DNA from: Myxococcales bacterium 68-20
GTDB lineage: Bacteria; Myxococcota_A; Polyangia; Polyangiales; Polyangiaceae
DNA length: 64,000 bases
Assembly (NCBI GenBank): GCA_001899635.1
Contig: MKVQ01000040.1
Location: 313,915 to 377,914, forward strand
Reading direction: 5' to 3'
Part shown: positions 17,317 through 25,134 of the stretch, piece after piece
How positions within the stretch are numbered: the first letter of the stretch is position 1
Layout: the number at the start of each line of letters is the position of its first letter
Program-made: the position numbers and the translations under genes
The notes under the pieces: generated by a model
Databases searched by the model: none
What the model was told of the DNA's origin: nothing
The model's input: only the letters and a program-made list of their open reading frames with translations

Positions 17317-18794
17317 TGATGTCCCGACGACGGAAGGCCGCCGTTGCGATTCTCTCCGTGATGGCGTTCGGCGCCGCGTGTGAGGTCGCCTATGCGCAGC
17401 CGAAGGAGCCTGTATCGGGCGACGCCGTGAGCGCGCCGGCGTACACGCTCGAAGTGGATTCCGATGCGCCCGATGTCGTGTCGTTCGAGGCGATCGCTGC
17501 GCGCGTCGGTTCGGAGCTCGGCGAAGCGGTCGTCCGGCCCGGTACGATCGCGGCATCACGCGCGGCGATCTCGATCCGGTATCGCGATCGCGAGCTCACG
17601 GTGCGTGCGATTCATTCCGGCGGGCGAGTGCTCGAGCGGTCGGTGAAGGCCGAGGGCGACGACGCGGCCGTGCAGCGCGAGGCGGTGCTCCTCGCGGGCA
17701 ACCTCGCACGCGACGAAGCACGTGAGATCCTCGATGCCCTCGCTGCGCGACCAGCGCCTCCTCCGCCTGCAACGAAGACGCCGGAGGTCATCCGGCCGGA
17801 GGTCCAACCGGCGAAGCCGGCGGTCGACGAGGGCTATCATCCCGTCAGCGTCGCGCTGTTCTCTCCGATCGGGACGAACTTCGCCCGGCCCAATGTCACG
17901 AGCAACCTGAACCTGAGCTTCGTCTACGGTCGCGTGGGAACCGTGGATGGAGTGCAGCTCGGCAGCGGCTTCGTCTACGCCTCGCGCGGCGTCTCGGGCG
18001 TGCAGCTCGGAGGGGCGGCGACCGCGGTCTCCGGTCCGATGAGCGGCGCACAGCTCGGTAGCCTCGGCAACCTCGCGACCGGCGCAGGTGACGGCGCGCA
18101 GATCGGAGGCGCCGCGAACATTGCGCTCCAGGGGTTCGAGGGAGCTCAGCTCAGCGGCGCGCTGAACCTGAGCCGTGGAAAAGTCGACGGCGTCCAGATC
18201 GCCGGCGCCGCCAACATCGCGACACGCGACGTCGAGGGCGCTCAGATCAGCGGCGCGGTCAACGTTGCCGACACGATCGACGGCGCGCAGGTCGGCTTGA
18301 TCAACGTGGCACGGAAGGTCCGCGGCGCGCAGGTGGGCGTGATCAACATCGCCGAGGAGGTCGACGGCGCTGCGGTCGGCGTGATCAGCATCTCGAAGGG
18401 CGGGATCCATCCCGTCGTCTGGACGTCCAACCTCCAGTACATGAACGCCGGCGTGAAGTTCTCGACGAAGTACGTCTACACGATCGCCGCGGTTCACTAC
18501 GGCACGCTCGAGGGCGAGTTCGGCAACATCGGCACGACCGCCGTCATCGGTGGGCGGGTCCCGCTCCCGCTCGGCTTCGACGTCGAGGTCCAGAGCGCGT
18601 TCACCTATCTCGTGCCTCGACCCAGCCAGAGCACCAAGGAGGGGAACAACTGGGTCGCGCCTCAGCTCATCGGCGGCTACTCCTTCGCGCCGCACCTCCG
18701 GGTCTTTGCGGGGGGCGGCGCCAGGCTGCCGATCTCGGTCGACCTCGGCCGTGACGTCGTACGGCCCGAAGTGCTCGCAGGTGTTCAGTTCTGA
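17316..18794 (+). CDS. surface repeat protein of the LA_2272-like type
   Basis: 492 aa, ATG at 17316 with AAGGAGC before it; signal peptide ends near AYA at residue 27. Residues 40-145 form an alpha/beta periplasmic-looking domain, followed by a Pro-rich hinge. Residues about 210-358 hold ten copies of a short repeat opening with G-[VA]-Q (last copy GAA) and usually containing GxxN. The copies are spaced 16 residues, tightening to 14-15 in the last three. The C-terminal 130 residues look like outer-membrane beta-strands ending in LAGVQF. This matches the repeat style of LA_2272-family surface proteins, whose function is unknown. It ends the TonB operon, so an outer-membrane role with the receptor is inferred. 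Confidence 0.7.
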   Translation: MMSRRRKAAVAILSVMAFGAACEVAYAQPKEPVSGDAVSAPAYTLEVDSDAPDVVSFEAIAARVGSELGEAVVRPGTIAASRAAISIRYRDRELTVRAIHSGGRVLERSVKAEGDDAAVQREAVLLAGNLARDEAREILDALAARPAPPPPATKTPEVIRPEVQPAKPAVDEGYHPVSVALFSPIGTNFARPNVTSNLNLSFVYGRVGTVDGVQLGSGFVYASRGVSGVQLGGAATAVSGPMSGAQLGSLGNLATGAGDGAQIGGAANIALQGFEGAQLSGALNLSRGKVDGVQIAGAANIATRDVEGAQISGAVNVADTIDGAQVGLINVARKVRGAQVGVINIAEEVDGAAVGVISISKGGIHPVVWTSNLQYMNAGVKFSTKYVYTIAAVHYGTLEGEFGNIGTTAVIGGRVPLPLGFDVEVQSAFTYLVPRPSQSTKEGNNWVAPQLIGGYSFAPHLRVFAGGGARLPISVDLGRDVVRPEVLAGVQF

Positions 18795-18819
18795 CCGCAG
18801 CTGGTATTTCGCATCTTGC

Positions 18820-18857
18820 TTTGAACGAACTGCCGGGCACCGGTGACGAACGCTCGA
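18820..18857 (+). promoter_or_regulatory. ECF-sigma-type promoter of the sigma gene (autoregulatory candidate)
   Basis: TTTGAAC, 14 bases, CGGTGAC, then AACGCTCGA, matching the motif before the receptor at 11618 in sequence and in the first spacing. It starts 26 bases after the repeat-protein stop and overlaps the longest possible sigma reading frame, so it argues for a sigma start at 18863 or 18878. Confidence 0.6.
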
Positions 18858-18862
18858 GCCCC

Positions 18863-19471
18863 ATGGACACCGCTCCGATGGCGCATCTCGTCGCTCACCC
18901 TCCCGATGCCGACCGGGGGGATGACACCCCACATGCGCTCGTCGTACGGCTCCAGCGCGCCGACGTGAGCGCGATGACGCTCGTGTATCGCCAGCATCAT
19001 GTCGCGGTGCGGGCGTTCGCCCAGCGCCTCGTCGGTGACATCGAGGCCGCCGAGGATCTCGTTCAGGACGTCTTCATCGCGTTGCCCACGGCGATCGCTC
19101 GCTTCCGGGGTGACTGCGCTCTCAGGACCTTTCTCGTCTCGATCGCGGTCAATCAGGCGAAAAACCATGTGCGGGCGGCGGCCCGGCGGCGTGCGGCCCT
19201 CGCCCGACTCGGGCGTGAGCCCGAGCCCGCATCACCCGATCCTCAGCGCGACCTCGAGCGCCGCCAGCTCGCCGATCGCCTCATGCTCGCGCTCGACGAG
19301 CTTCCCCTCGAGCAGCGTGTGGCCGTGGTCCTCGGAGAAATCGAGGAGCGAACGAGCGCCGAGATCGCCACGATCGTGGGCGCGCCAGAGGGCACCGTGC
19401 GAACGCGTATCTTTCATGCGAAGCGAAAGCTTCGCGACATCATGCAGGCGGAGAAGGGAGGCGAGCGATGA
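18863..19471 (+). CDS. ECF RNA polymerase sigma factor
   Basis: 202 aa from the ATG at 18863; an ATG at 18878 is also possible. The upstream TTG at 18821 is rejected because it falls in the promoter motif. Region 2 (about 30-100) has EAAEDLVQDVFIALPTAIARF and the -10-reading stretch LRTFLVSIAVNQAKNH. A linker leads to region 4 (about 140-195), with LDELPLEQRVAVVLGEIEE and SAEIATIVGAPEGTVRTRIFHAKRKLR. It should direct RNA polymerase to the two motifs at 11618 and 18820, controlling the TonB locus and itself. The next gene, translationally coupled, encodes the likely anti-sigma partner. Confidence 0.9.
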   Translation: MDTAPMAHLVAHPPDADRGDDTPHALVVRLQRADVSAMTLVYRQHHVAVRAFAQRLVGDIEAAEDLVQDVFIALPTAIARFRGDCALRTFLVSIAVNQAKNHVRAAARRRAALARLGREPEPASPDPQRDLERRQLADRLMLALDELPLEQRVAVVLGEIEERTSAEIATIVGAPEGTVRTRIFHAKRKLRDIMQAEKGGER

Positions 19472-20322
19472 ACGACGATCACCTCCACGACGACCTGGAT
19501 CTGGCGGACGCGTTCCGCTCGGTGCGTGAGACGTACGACGGCACGAACGCGGAGTCGAACCTCACGCTTCAGCGCGCGCTCTTCCGGACCCGGACACGCG
19601 AGCGGAAGCGACGCGTCGCCCGCTGGGTCGTGCTCCCGGCGGCCGCCGTGCTCATGGCGTCGACCGCATGGGCAGGGGTGACCGGGCGGCTCGCGCCGGC
19701 CGTGCAATCGGTGCTCGAGACCTTCCACTCCGAGCGCACCGCACCGCCTCCGCCTGTGAGCGCACCATCGGTCGCCACGCGTCCGCCGAGCGCGGCGGAG
19801 ACGGCCACGAGCGTGACTCCGGAGGTGCCGGAGAGCGTCGAGCCTATCGTCGCCGAGGCGCCGCCCGCGGAGGCACCGAGCCCGCCGCCCGCTCCCGCTC
19901 CCGAGCCGACGCCGTCGCAGCCGGTCACCGCCGCGCGGCCGCCGGCGATCGCTCACGGGTCGTCGCCCGTCGTGCCGTCGCACACGAGCGAGTCGGCCCG
20001 TGAGCCCACGGTACCGTCGCCGTCGGCGTCAGCCCCGGATCCGCATGCCGCGCTCTTCGCCGAAGCCCACCGGCTCCATTTCGCGGAGCGCGATCCTGCG
20101 CGTGCCCTCGCAGCGTGGGACCGTTACCTCGCGGTCGACCCGAACGGGCGCTTCGCCCCGGAGGCGCGTTACAACCGGGCGCTTGCCCTCGTGCGTCTCG
20201 GCCGTCATGCCGAGGCTCGGAGCGAGCTCGCCGCGTTCGCGGCCGGCACCTACGGGAGCTATCGTCGCGACGACGCGAAGGCCTTGCTCGCAGCGCTCGG
20301 GAGCGACGCCTCAGCGCCGTGA
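19468..20322 (+). CDS. membrane-anchored anti-sigma candidate with periplasmic TPR-like tail
   Basis: 284 aa. It starts within the sigma stop (ATGA overlap) with AAGGGAGG upstream. The cytoplasmic N-terminal 48 residues are charged and helical, followed by one membrane segment (about 52-70, ARWVVLPAAAVLMASTAWA). A long Pro/Ala-rich periplasmic stretch (about 85-195) leads to a TPR-like domain (about 195-280, FAEAHRLHFAERDPARAL, ARYNRALALVRLGRHAEA). One-TM proteins coupled to ECF genes usually bind and silence the sigma factor. No zinc-binding ZAS motif is seen, so the anti-sigma role is inferred from position and topology. Confidence 0.65.
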   Translation: MNDDHLHDDLDLADAFRSVRETYDGTNAESNLTLQRALFRTRTRERKRRVARWVVLPAAAVLMASTAWAGVTGRLAPAVQSVLETFHSERTAPPPPVSAPSVATRPPSAAETATSVTPEVPESVEPIVAEAPPAEAPSPPPAPAPEPTPSQPVTAARPPAIAHGSSPVVPSHTSESAREPTVPSPSASAPDPHAALFAEAHRLHFAERDPARALAAWDRYLAVDPNGRFAPEARYNRALALVRLGRHAEARSELAAFAAGTYGSYRRDDAKALLAALGSDASAP

Positions 20323-20366
20323 CGTCGGGGCTCGCGGCCCAACCGCCCGCATGAGCGTGCCCTTGG

Positions 20367-20397
20367 CGCGCGGCGCCATCGGACGGCGCCGTGCGCG
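20367..20397. terminator. bidirectional hairpin between convergent genes
   Basis: CGCGC-GGCGCC pairs with GGCGCC-GCGCG (two-base bulge) around a 7-base loop, in the 170-base gap between the converging anti-sigma and peptidase genes. Suitable as a shared terminator; there is no T-run. Confidence 0.4.
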
Positions 20398-20493
20398 ACG
20401 GAGCCCGAGCACGCTCGAGCGGTCGCGACGGAGGTCACGCTCGCTCGTTCGAGGACGGCGAGCGCGGCCCGACGAGCGCGGACTGCGTGTGGA

Positions 20494-21615
20494 TCAGGCG
20501 CTGCGGCGGCGACGGACGAAGCACGCGGCGAGGACGAGCGCGAGCGGCGCGACGACCGTACCGGTGTTCGCGCCCGACGGTGCAGCGCTGCAGCCGCTCG
20601 ACGGGATCTCGTCGAGGCTCCTCGAGCGCCTCGACGAGGACTTCGACGACCTCGGTCCAACCGACTCGCCTTCGGCGGGCTCGTCGTCGTGGAGCGATCC
20701 CTCGACGCCCTCGTCCGGGTAGTCGCTCGACTCGGGCGTCGCGGGCTGGGTCGTGTCGTCGGGCGGGGTCTGACCGCCGTTCGGCGTGGGATCCGCGGGC
20801 GGAGCCGGCTCGGGCTCGGGCTCCGGCTCGGGCTCGGGCTCCGGCTCGGGCTCCGGCTCGGGCGCCGGCGCGCCGGCGTCCGCATCCATCTCCGCGTCCT
20901 CCTCACCGTCCTCCGGATCGATGTCGACCGGCTGGCCGTTCTGCGGATCCTGGAACCAGGCCGTCTGCATCGCGGCACCGCGATTCGTGAGCTCGACGTG
21001 AAGATGATCGTCGTGCGGGTGCGGGCCCGTGTACGCCTTGTCGTTCGAACCGTTCGCCTGCCAGACGGTGCGGTCCCAGATGACCAGCTGGACGCCGATG
21101 CGCTCGGCGTTCATGACGAGCCAGTTGGCGACCGCATCTCCCTTCGTGTTGTTCGCCTGCCCGCTGATCTTCGGGATGAAGACGTCGAGCGCCCGTCCCG
21201 TCCCGTGCACGCTCATCTTCGAGCGGTTGGCGGTGTTCTGGCGGCAGACGTAGCCGCCGACGGACGTGACGGACACGAACTCGTCTCGAAGGAAGTCGCC
21301 GAGGCGATCCGCGCCGCTCTTCAACTTCCCGGCGCACGCACGCGAGCTCCAGTTCGGCGCGCCGTCGTAGTTGAGACGGACCTGCGCGCCGGCAGCGGCC
21401 ACCGCCGCGGGCAGCCTCCAGCGGCCCGAGACCGCCACGGCCTCGCTGCTCGACGCCTCGTCTTCGCCGGGCTGCGCGGAGCACGCGACGGAGCTCGCGA
21501 CCAGGACGGTGACGCCGATGGAGAGGAGCGAGGGGGCGAGACGGGGGCGACGCACGATTCCAGTGAGTGCATGCGGTGTGCCGCGTCGGCCGATCGGTAG
21601 ATCACCCATTTTCAT
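20494..21615 (-). CDS. M15-like peptidase domain protein with MYXO-CTERM-like sorting tail
   Basis: 373 aa from the ATG at 21615; starts at 21654, 21609 or a GTG at 21555 are also open. A hydrophobic segment (LLSIGVTVLVASSVAC) leads to the catalytic region, which has SVHGTGRALDVF and later HPHDDHLHVEL. This is the His/Asp and His pair expected of the D-Ala-D-Ala carboxypeptidase/VanY-like M15 fold, so a peptidoglycan peptidase is likely. An acidic (Glu-Pro)n spacer (about 245-265) and a Pro/Thr/Glu-rich stretch follow. The tail is SSGCSAAP, a membrane segment and RRRR, the three-part layout of myxobacterial surface sorting. It is divergent from fhs. Confidence 0.75.
   Translation of the reverse strand: MKMGDLPIGRRGTPHALTGIVRRPRLAPSLLSIGVTVLVASSVACSAQPGEDEASSSEAVAVSGRWRLPAAVAAAGAQVRLNYDGAPNWSSRACAGKLKSGADRLGDFLRDEFVSVTSVGGYVCRQNTANRSKMSVHGTGRALDVFIPKISGQANNTKGDAVANWLVMNAERIGVQLVIWDRTVWQANGSNDKAYTGPHPHDDHLHVELTNRGAAMQTAWFQDPQNGQPVDIDPEDGEEDAEMDADAGAPAPEPEPEPEPEPEPEPEPEPAPPADPTPNGGQTPPDDTTQPATPESSDYPDEGVEGSLHDDEPAEGESVGPRSSKSSSRRSRSLDEIPSSGCSAAPSGANTGTVVAPLALVLAACFVRRRRSA
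20806..20860. repeat. GGCTCG/GGCTCC hexamer tandem repeat
   Basis: About nine near-identical 6-bp units (GGCTCG or GGCTCC) encode the Glu-Pro spacer of the peptidase on the minus strand. This is a simple coding repeat likely to vary in length by slippage. Confidence 0.75.
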
Positions 21616-21706
21616 CGGTAATTTCGGGAGGACAGCGCGGATTTCTTTATCCATCTGGATCGATCCGTGACCAGGTGATTGAGTCGTTGACGCCCCTGAA
21701 ATCACC

Positions 21707-23398
21707 ATGGACCATCCCCCCGAAATGGAGCTCCACCCCCGCCCGATCGCCAATGTTGCCGAGGATCTAGGCCTTGGTCCCGACGACTACATCCCGTACG
21801 GCCGCGGAAAGGCGAAGCTCGATCTCGGGCTTCTCGCTCGCCCGCCTCGCGGCAAGGGGCGCCTCGTCCTCGTCACCGCGATCAACCCGACCCCGGCCGG
21901 GGAGGGGAAGACGACGACCTCCATCGCGCTCGCGATGGGCATGCGCCGCCTCGGGATGAACGCCGTCCTCGCGCTCCGCGAGCCGTCCCTGGGGCCGGTC
22001 TTCGGAGTGAAGGGCGGGGGCACCGGCGGTGGGAAGGCGTCGCTCACGCCCGCCGACGACATCAACCTCCACTTCACTGGCGACATCCACGCGATCACGA
22101 CGGCGCACAACCTTCTGTCCGCGCTCGTCGACAACTCGGCGTACTTCCGCGAGTCGATCGCGGACAAGGGCGAGATCGATCCGCGGCAGATCAGCTGGGG
22201 CCGCGCGCTCGACATGAACGACCGCTTCCTCCGCCGATGCATCGTCGGCCTCGGTGGAAAGGCGCACGGTACTCCGCGCGAGGAGCGCTTCGACATCACC
22301 GCCGCGAGCGAGGTCATGGCGATCCTCGCGCTCGCGTCGAGCCACCAAGACCTGGAGGAGCGCCTCTCGCGCATCGTCGTCGCGCACACGTACGACGGCA
22401 AGGCGGTCACCGCGGGTGACATCGGCGCTGCGAGCGCGATGACGGCGGTGTTGCGCGATGCGCTCCAGCCGAACCTGGTCCAGACGGAAGAGGGCGGCCC
22501 GGCGATCGTCCATTGCGGCCCGTTCGGCAACATCGCGCACGGCTGCAACAGCGTGGTCGCGACGCGGCTCGCGATGGCGCTCGGCGACTACGCCATCACG
22601 GAGGCAGGCTTCGGCTTCGACTTGGGGGGCGAGAAGTTCCTCGACATCAAGTGCAGGCAGGCGAACATCTGGCCGCGTGCGCTCGTCCTCGTCGCGACGC
22701 TCCGTGCGCTCAAGATGCATGGCGGCGCGCCCGTGAAGACGTGCGGCCAGCCGGACGCCGAGCGCCTGAAGAAGGGCCTCGAGCACCTCGAGAAGCACCT
22801 CGAGACGTCGAAGGCGTTCGGGCTCACGCCGATCGTGGCGATCAACGTCTTCCCGACGGACACGCCGGAAGAGGTCGCCCTCGTCGAGAAGGCGGTCGGC
22901 GCGCTCGGCGCCCGCCTGGCCCGTTCGGAGGGCTTCGCGAAGGGCGGCGAAGGCGCGCTCGAGCTCGCGAGGACGGTGAGTGAGGTCGTCGACGCGACCG
23001 ACGCGGATCCGCCGAAGCCGAAGTACGTCTACGAGCTCTCGGATCCCCCGCAGGAGAAGATCCGGAAGATCGCGCGGACGGTCTACGGCGCGAAGGACGT
23101 CGTGTTCACCTCGGCAGCCGAGAAGGGCCTCGAGCGTGGCGCGGCGCTCGGTGGCGCGGAGCTCCCGGTCTGCATGGCAAAGACGCAGCTCTCGCTCACC
23201 GACGATCCTGCCATCCCCGGCCGTCCGCGGGACTTCACGATCACGGTGCGCGAGGTCCGCCTCTCCGCCGGCGCCGGCTTCCTCATACCGCTCACGGGCG
23301 AGATGATGACGATGCCGGGGCTCCCGAGGGTCCCTGCCTCCCGCGGCATCAAGGTGCTTCCGGACGGCAAGATCAAGGGACTGATGCAGAACGACTGA
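21707..23398 (+). CDS. fhs: formate-tetrahydrofolate ligase
   Basis: 563 aa, the usual length. The P-loop TPAGEGKTT lies near residue 62. Family signatures include EPSLGPVFGVKGGGTGGG, FTGDIHAITTAHNLL and FGNIAHGCNSV. The N-terminal I-P-YGRGKAKL and the C-terminal GEMMTMPGLPRVPASR are also present. The enzyme makes 10-formyl-tetrahydrofolate from formate, THF and ATP in cytoplasmic one-carbon metabolism. The ATG at 21707 or the one at 21725 could start it; neither has a strong ribosome site. No folD or other folate gene is beside it. Confidence 0.95.
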   Translation: MDHPPEMELHPRPIANVAEDLGLGPDDYIPYGRGKAKLDLGLLARPPRGKGRLVLVTAINPTPAGEGKTTTSIALAMGMRRLGMNAVLALREPSLGPVFGVKGGGTGGGKASLTPADDINLHFTGDIHAITTAHNLLSALVDNSAYFRESIADKGEIDPRQISWGRALDMNDRFLRRCIVGLGGKAHGTPREERFDITAASEVMAILALASSHQDLEERLSRIVVAHTYDGKAVTAGDIGAASAMTAVLRDALQPNLVQTEEGGPAIVHCGPFGNIAHGCNSVVATRLAMALGDYAITEAGFGFDLGGEKFLDIKCRQANIWPRALVLVATLRALKMHGGAPVKTCGQPDAERLKKGLEHLEKHLETSKAFGLTPIVAINVFPTDTPEEVALVEKAVGALGARLARSEGFAKGGEGALELARTVSEVVDATDADPPKPKYVYELSDPPQEKIRKIARTVYGAKDVVFTSAAEKGLERGAALGGAELPVCMAKTQLSLTDDPAIPGRPRDFTITVREVRLSAGAGFLIPLTGEMMTMPGLPRVPASRGIKVLPDGKIKGLMQND

Positions 23399-23495
23399 CA
23401 GCGCTCGCCGCGCTCGTGAGCGGAGTGGGGGGTGATCGGGTCGAGATGGATCCTCGCTCGACCCTTGCGCCCCGCAGGCCGGGGGCTAGCTTGTC

Positions 23496-24938
23496 TTGCC
23501 AGACGCGGCATCTGCGGGAGAACCTCGACCTCTGACCCTTCCGGCAACGCTCTCGATCACCTCCGCGTCCATCGGCCTCCTCGCGGCGCTGCTCGCATTC
23601 GGGATGTCGTCGGCGCCGGGCTGGCGCGAGCTCCGATGGTTCGCCGTCTGCGCGACGTTCGCAGCGCTGTTCAACCTCGCGAACGCGCCGCTCACCACCA
23701 CGGTCAGCGAGAGCACCTTGGAGCTCGCCTCGCGGCTGAGTCTCTTCTTTGGCGGGCTCCACGCAGCGACGTGGTTCAAGTATGCCGCCACGTACGAGAA
23801 CCGCAGGCTCTCGCGCGGCGAGAGCACCTGGGTCGTCGTCGGCCTCGTGGTGGCGCTCTTCACGCTCGTGCCCGGTGCGCTCCTCGAGGATCGGATCGTG
23901 CCGCGCCCGGTTCCGTTCCTCGGTGTGACGTATGCCGACTCGCCTCCCACGCCGCTCGGGGTGGCCGCCACGACGTACTACATCGCAAGCGTCGGCTTCC
24001 TCTTCGTGAGGGCGTTGCGCCGGCGTCTGCGAGGTGACGTCGGCTCGACGACCCACGCGATCGCGCTCGGCGCCGTGGTCATGGGTGCCGTGCACGATGC
24101 CCTCGCCGCCTCCGACGTCATCCGGAGCCCTTACATCCTCGATCTCTCCCTCGTCGTGTTCGTCCTCGCTGTGGGCGGCTCGATCACGTCGCGTTTCGTG
24201 GCGAGCGCACGCGCGCTCGAGGCGTCGTCACACGAGCTCGCGGCCGCCCAGCAGGAGCTCGTGAAGAAGGAGCGGCTCGCGGCGCTGGGCGAGCTCGCTG
24301 CCGTGGTCGCTCATGAAGTGCGCAATCCGCTCGCCGTGGTGTTCAACGCCACTGCGGGGCTCCGTCGTGCGCAGCCCGGATCGGCGGACCATCTCGCGCT
24401 CGTCTCGATCGTGCAAGAGGAGGCCGAGCGTCTTCGCGACATCGTCAGCGACCTGCTCGAGTTCGCGCGCCCGCGTCCGCCAGTCCTCGCCGCGACGTCG
24501 TTCGACGAGATCGTCCGCGGCGCGGTCGATACCGCGTGCAGCGTCGTCGGTGTGGACGCCTCCGACGTGGTCGTGGAGCTGCACGACGACGTCGGATACG
24601 TGACGTGTGACGATCGGCTCGTTCGTCAGGCGGTCGTGAATCTCGTGACGAACGCGCTCCAGAGCACGGGGCGCCGTGTCCCTGTCCGCGTCGGCATCGC
24701 CGAGGATCACGGCCGAAAGATGATCGCGGTGCGCATCGCCGATGACGGCGAGGGCGTGTCCGACGAGCTGCGTGAGCGTATCTTCACGCCGTTCTTCTCG
24801 ACGCGACCGAAGGGCACAGGCCTCGGCCTCGTGGTCGTGCGCCGGTGCGCGGACGCGCACGGCGGCGACGTCGTCCTTCGAGCGACGCCGGGCGGGGGCG
24901 CTACGTTCGAGCTCCAGCTCCCTCGTCGCGACCCTTGA
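23496..24938 (+). CDS. membrane sensor histidine kinase
   Basis: 480 aa from a TTG at 23496 (start uncertain). The first 235 residues carry about seven hydrophobic segments without a recognised sensor domain. A short helix leads to HisKA with H-box AHEVRNP (His273). The ATPase domain has LVTNALQST (N box), DDGEGV, FFSTRPKGTGLGL and a final Gly-rich GGGATFELQLP. The transmembrane layout resembles those of the kinases at 3953 and 28328. No response regulator is adjacent; the gene that follows (25135) is an unknown protein behind a sigma-54-type promoter. Confidence 0.85.
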   Translation: MPDAASAGEPRPLTLPATLSITSASIGLLAALLAFGMSSAPGWRELRWFAVCATFAALFNLANAPLTTTVSESTLELASRLSLFFGGLHAATWFKYAATYENRRLSRGESTWVVVGLVVALFTLVPGALLEDRIVPRPVPFLGVTYADSPPTPLGVAATTYYIASVGFLFVRALRRRLRGDVGSTTHAIALGAVVMGAVHDALAASDVIRSPYILDLSLVVFVLAVGGSITSRFVASARALEASSHELAAAQQELVKKERLAALGELAAVVAHEVRNPLAVVFNATAGLRRAQPGSADHLALVSIVQEEAERLRDIVSDLLEFARPRPPVLAATSFDEIVRGAVDTACSVVGVDASDVVVELHDDVGYVTCDDRLVRQAVVNLVTNALQSTGRRVPVRVGIAEDHGRKMIAVRIADDGEGVSDELRERIFTPFFSTRPKGTGLGLVVVRRCADAHGGDVVLRATPGGGATFELQLPRRDP

Positions 24939-24972
24939 GGTGCGGTCGGTCCGACCGTCTCTGTAACGCGGG

Positions 24973-25020
24973 GTGTATCACCTGTATCAGTCGGCTACAC
25001 CGTACCCGGCGCTGGTACAC
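24973..25020. promoter_or_regulatory. candidate activator-binding repeats (GTGTA/TACAC) upstream of a sigma-54-type promoter
   Basis: GTGTA at 24973 is inverted as TACAC at 24996 and again at 25016, 20 bases apart. The stretch also holds a direct repeat TGTATCA/TGTATCA. It lies about 40-85 bases before the -24 element at 25057, where enhancer-binding proteins usually bind. Confidence 0.4.
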
Positions 25021-25056
25021 GTCGTCGAAATAGCGAGGGATTTGCGTCCCTCGGGG

Positions 25057-25072
25057 TGGCCCCGTCCTTGCG
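25057..25072 (+). promoter_or_regulatory. candidate sigma-54 (-24/-12) promoter
   Basis: TGGCCCC-GTCC-TTGCG fits the TGGC-N7-TTGC core with exact spacing, 62 bases before the ATG at 25135. The -24 GG and -12 GC are both present. The middle bases deviate from the best consensus. Confidence 0.5.
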
Positions 25073-25134
25073 ATGGAGGTTGTCGTCGCCGCTCCTCCCG
25101 AGCGGTCGACCACTTCAACGAAAGGATGGATCCG

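Noticed and set aside
18821-18862. TTG start that would extend the ECF sigma factor by 14 residues
   Set aside because: It overlaps the promoter-like motif shared with the receptor operon and has no ribosome site.
20806-20860. Short tandem repeats that might suggest a CRISPR array
   Set aside because: Units are 6 bp, contiguous with no spacers, and in frame with a Glu-Pro protein spacer.
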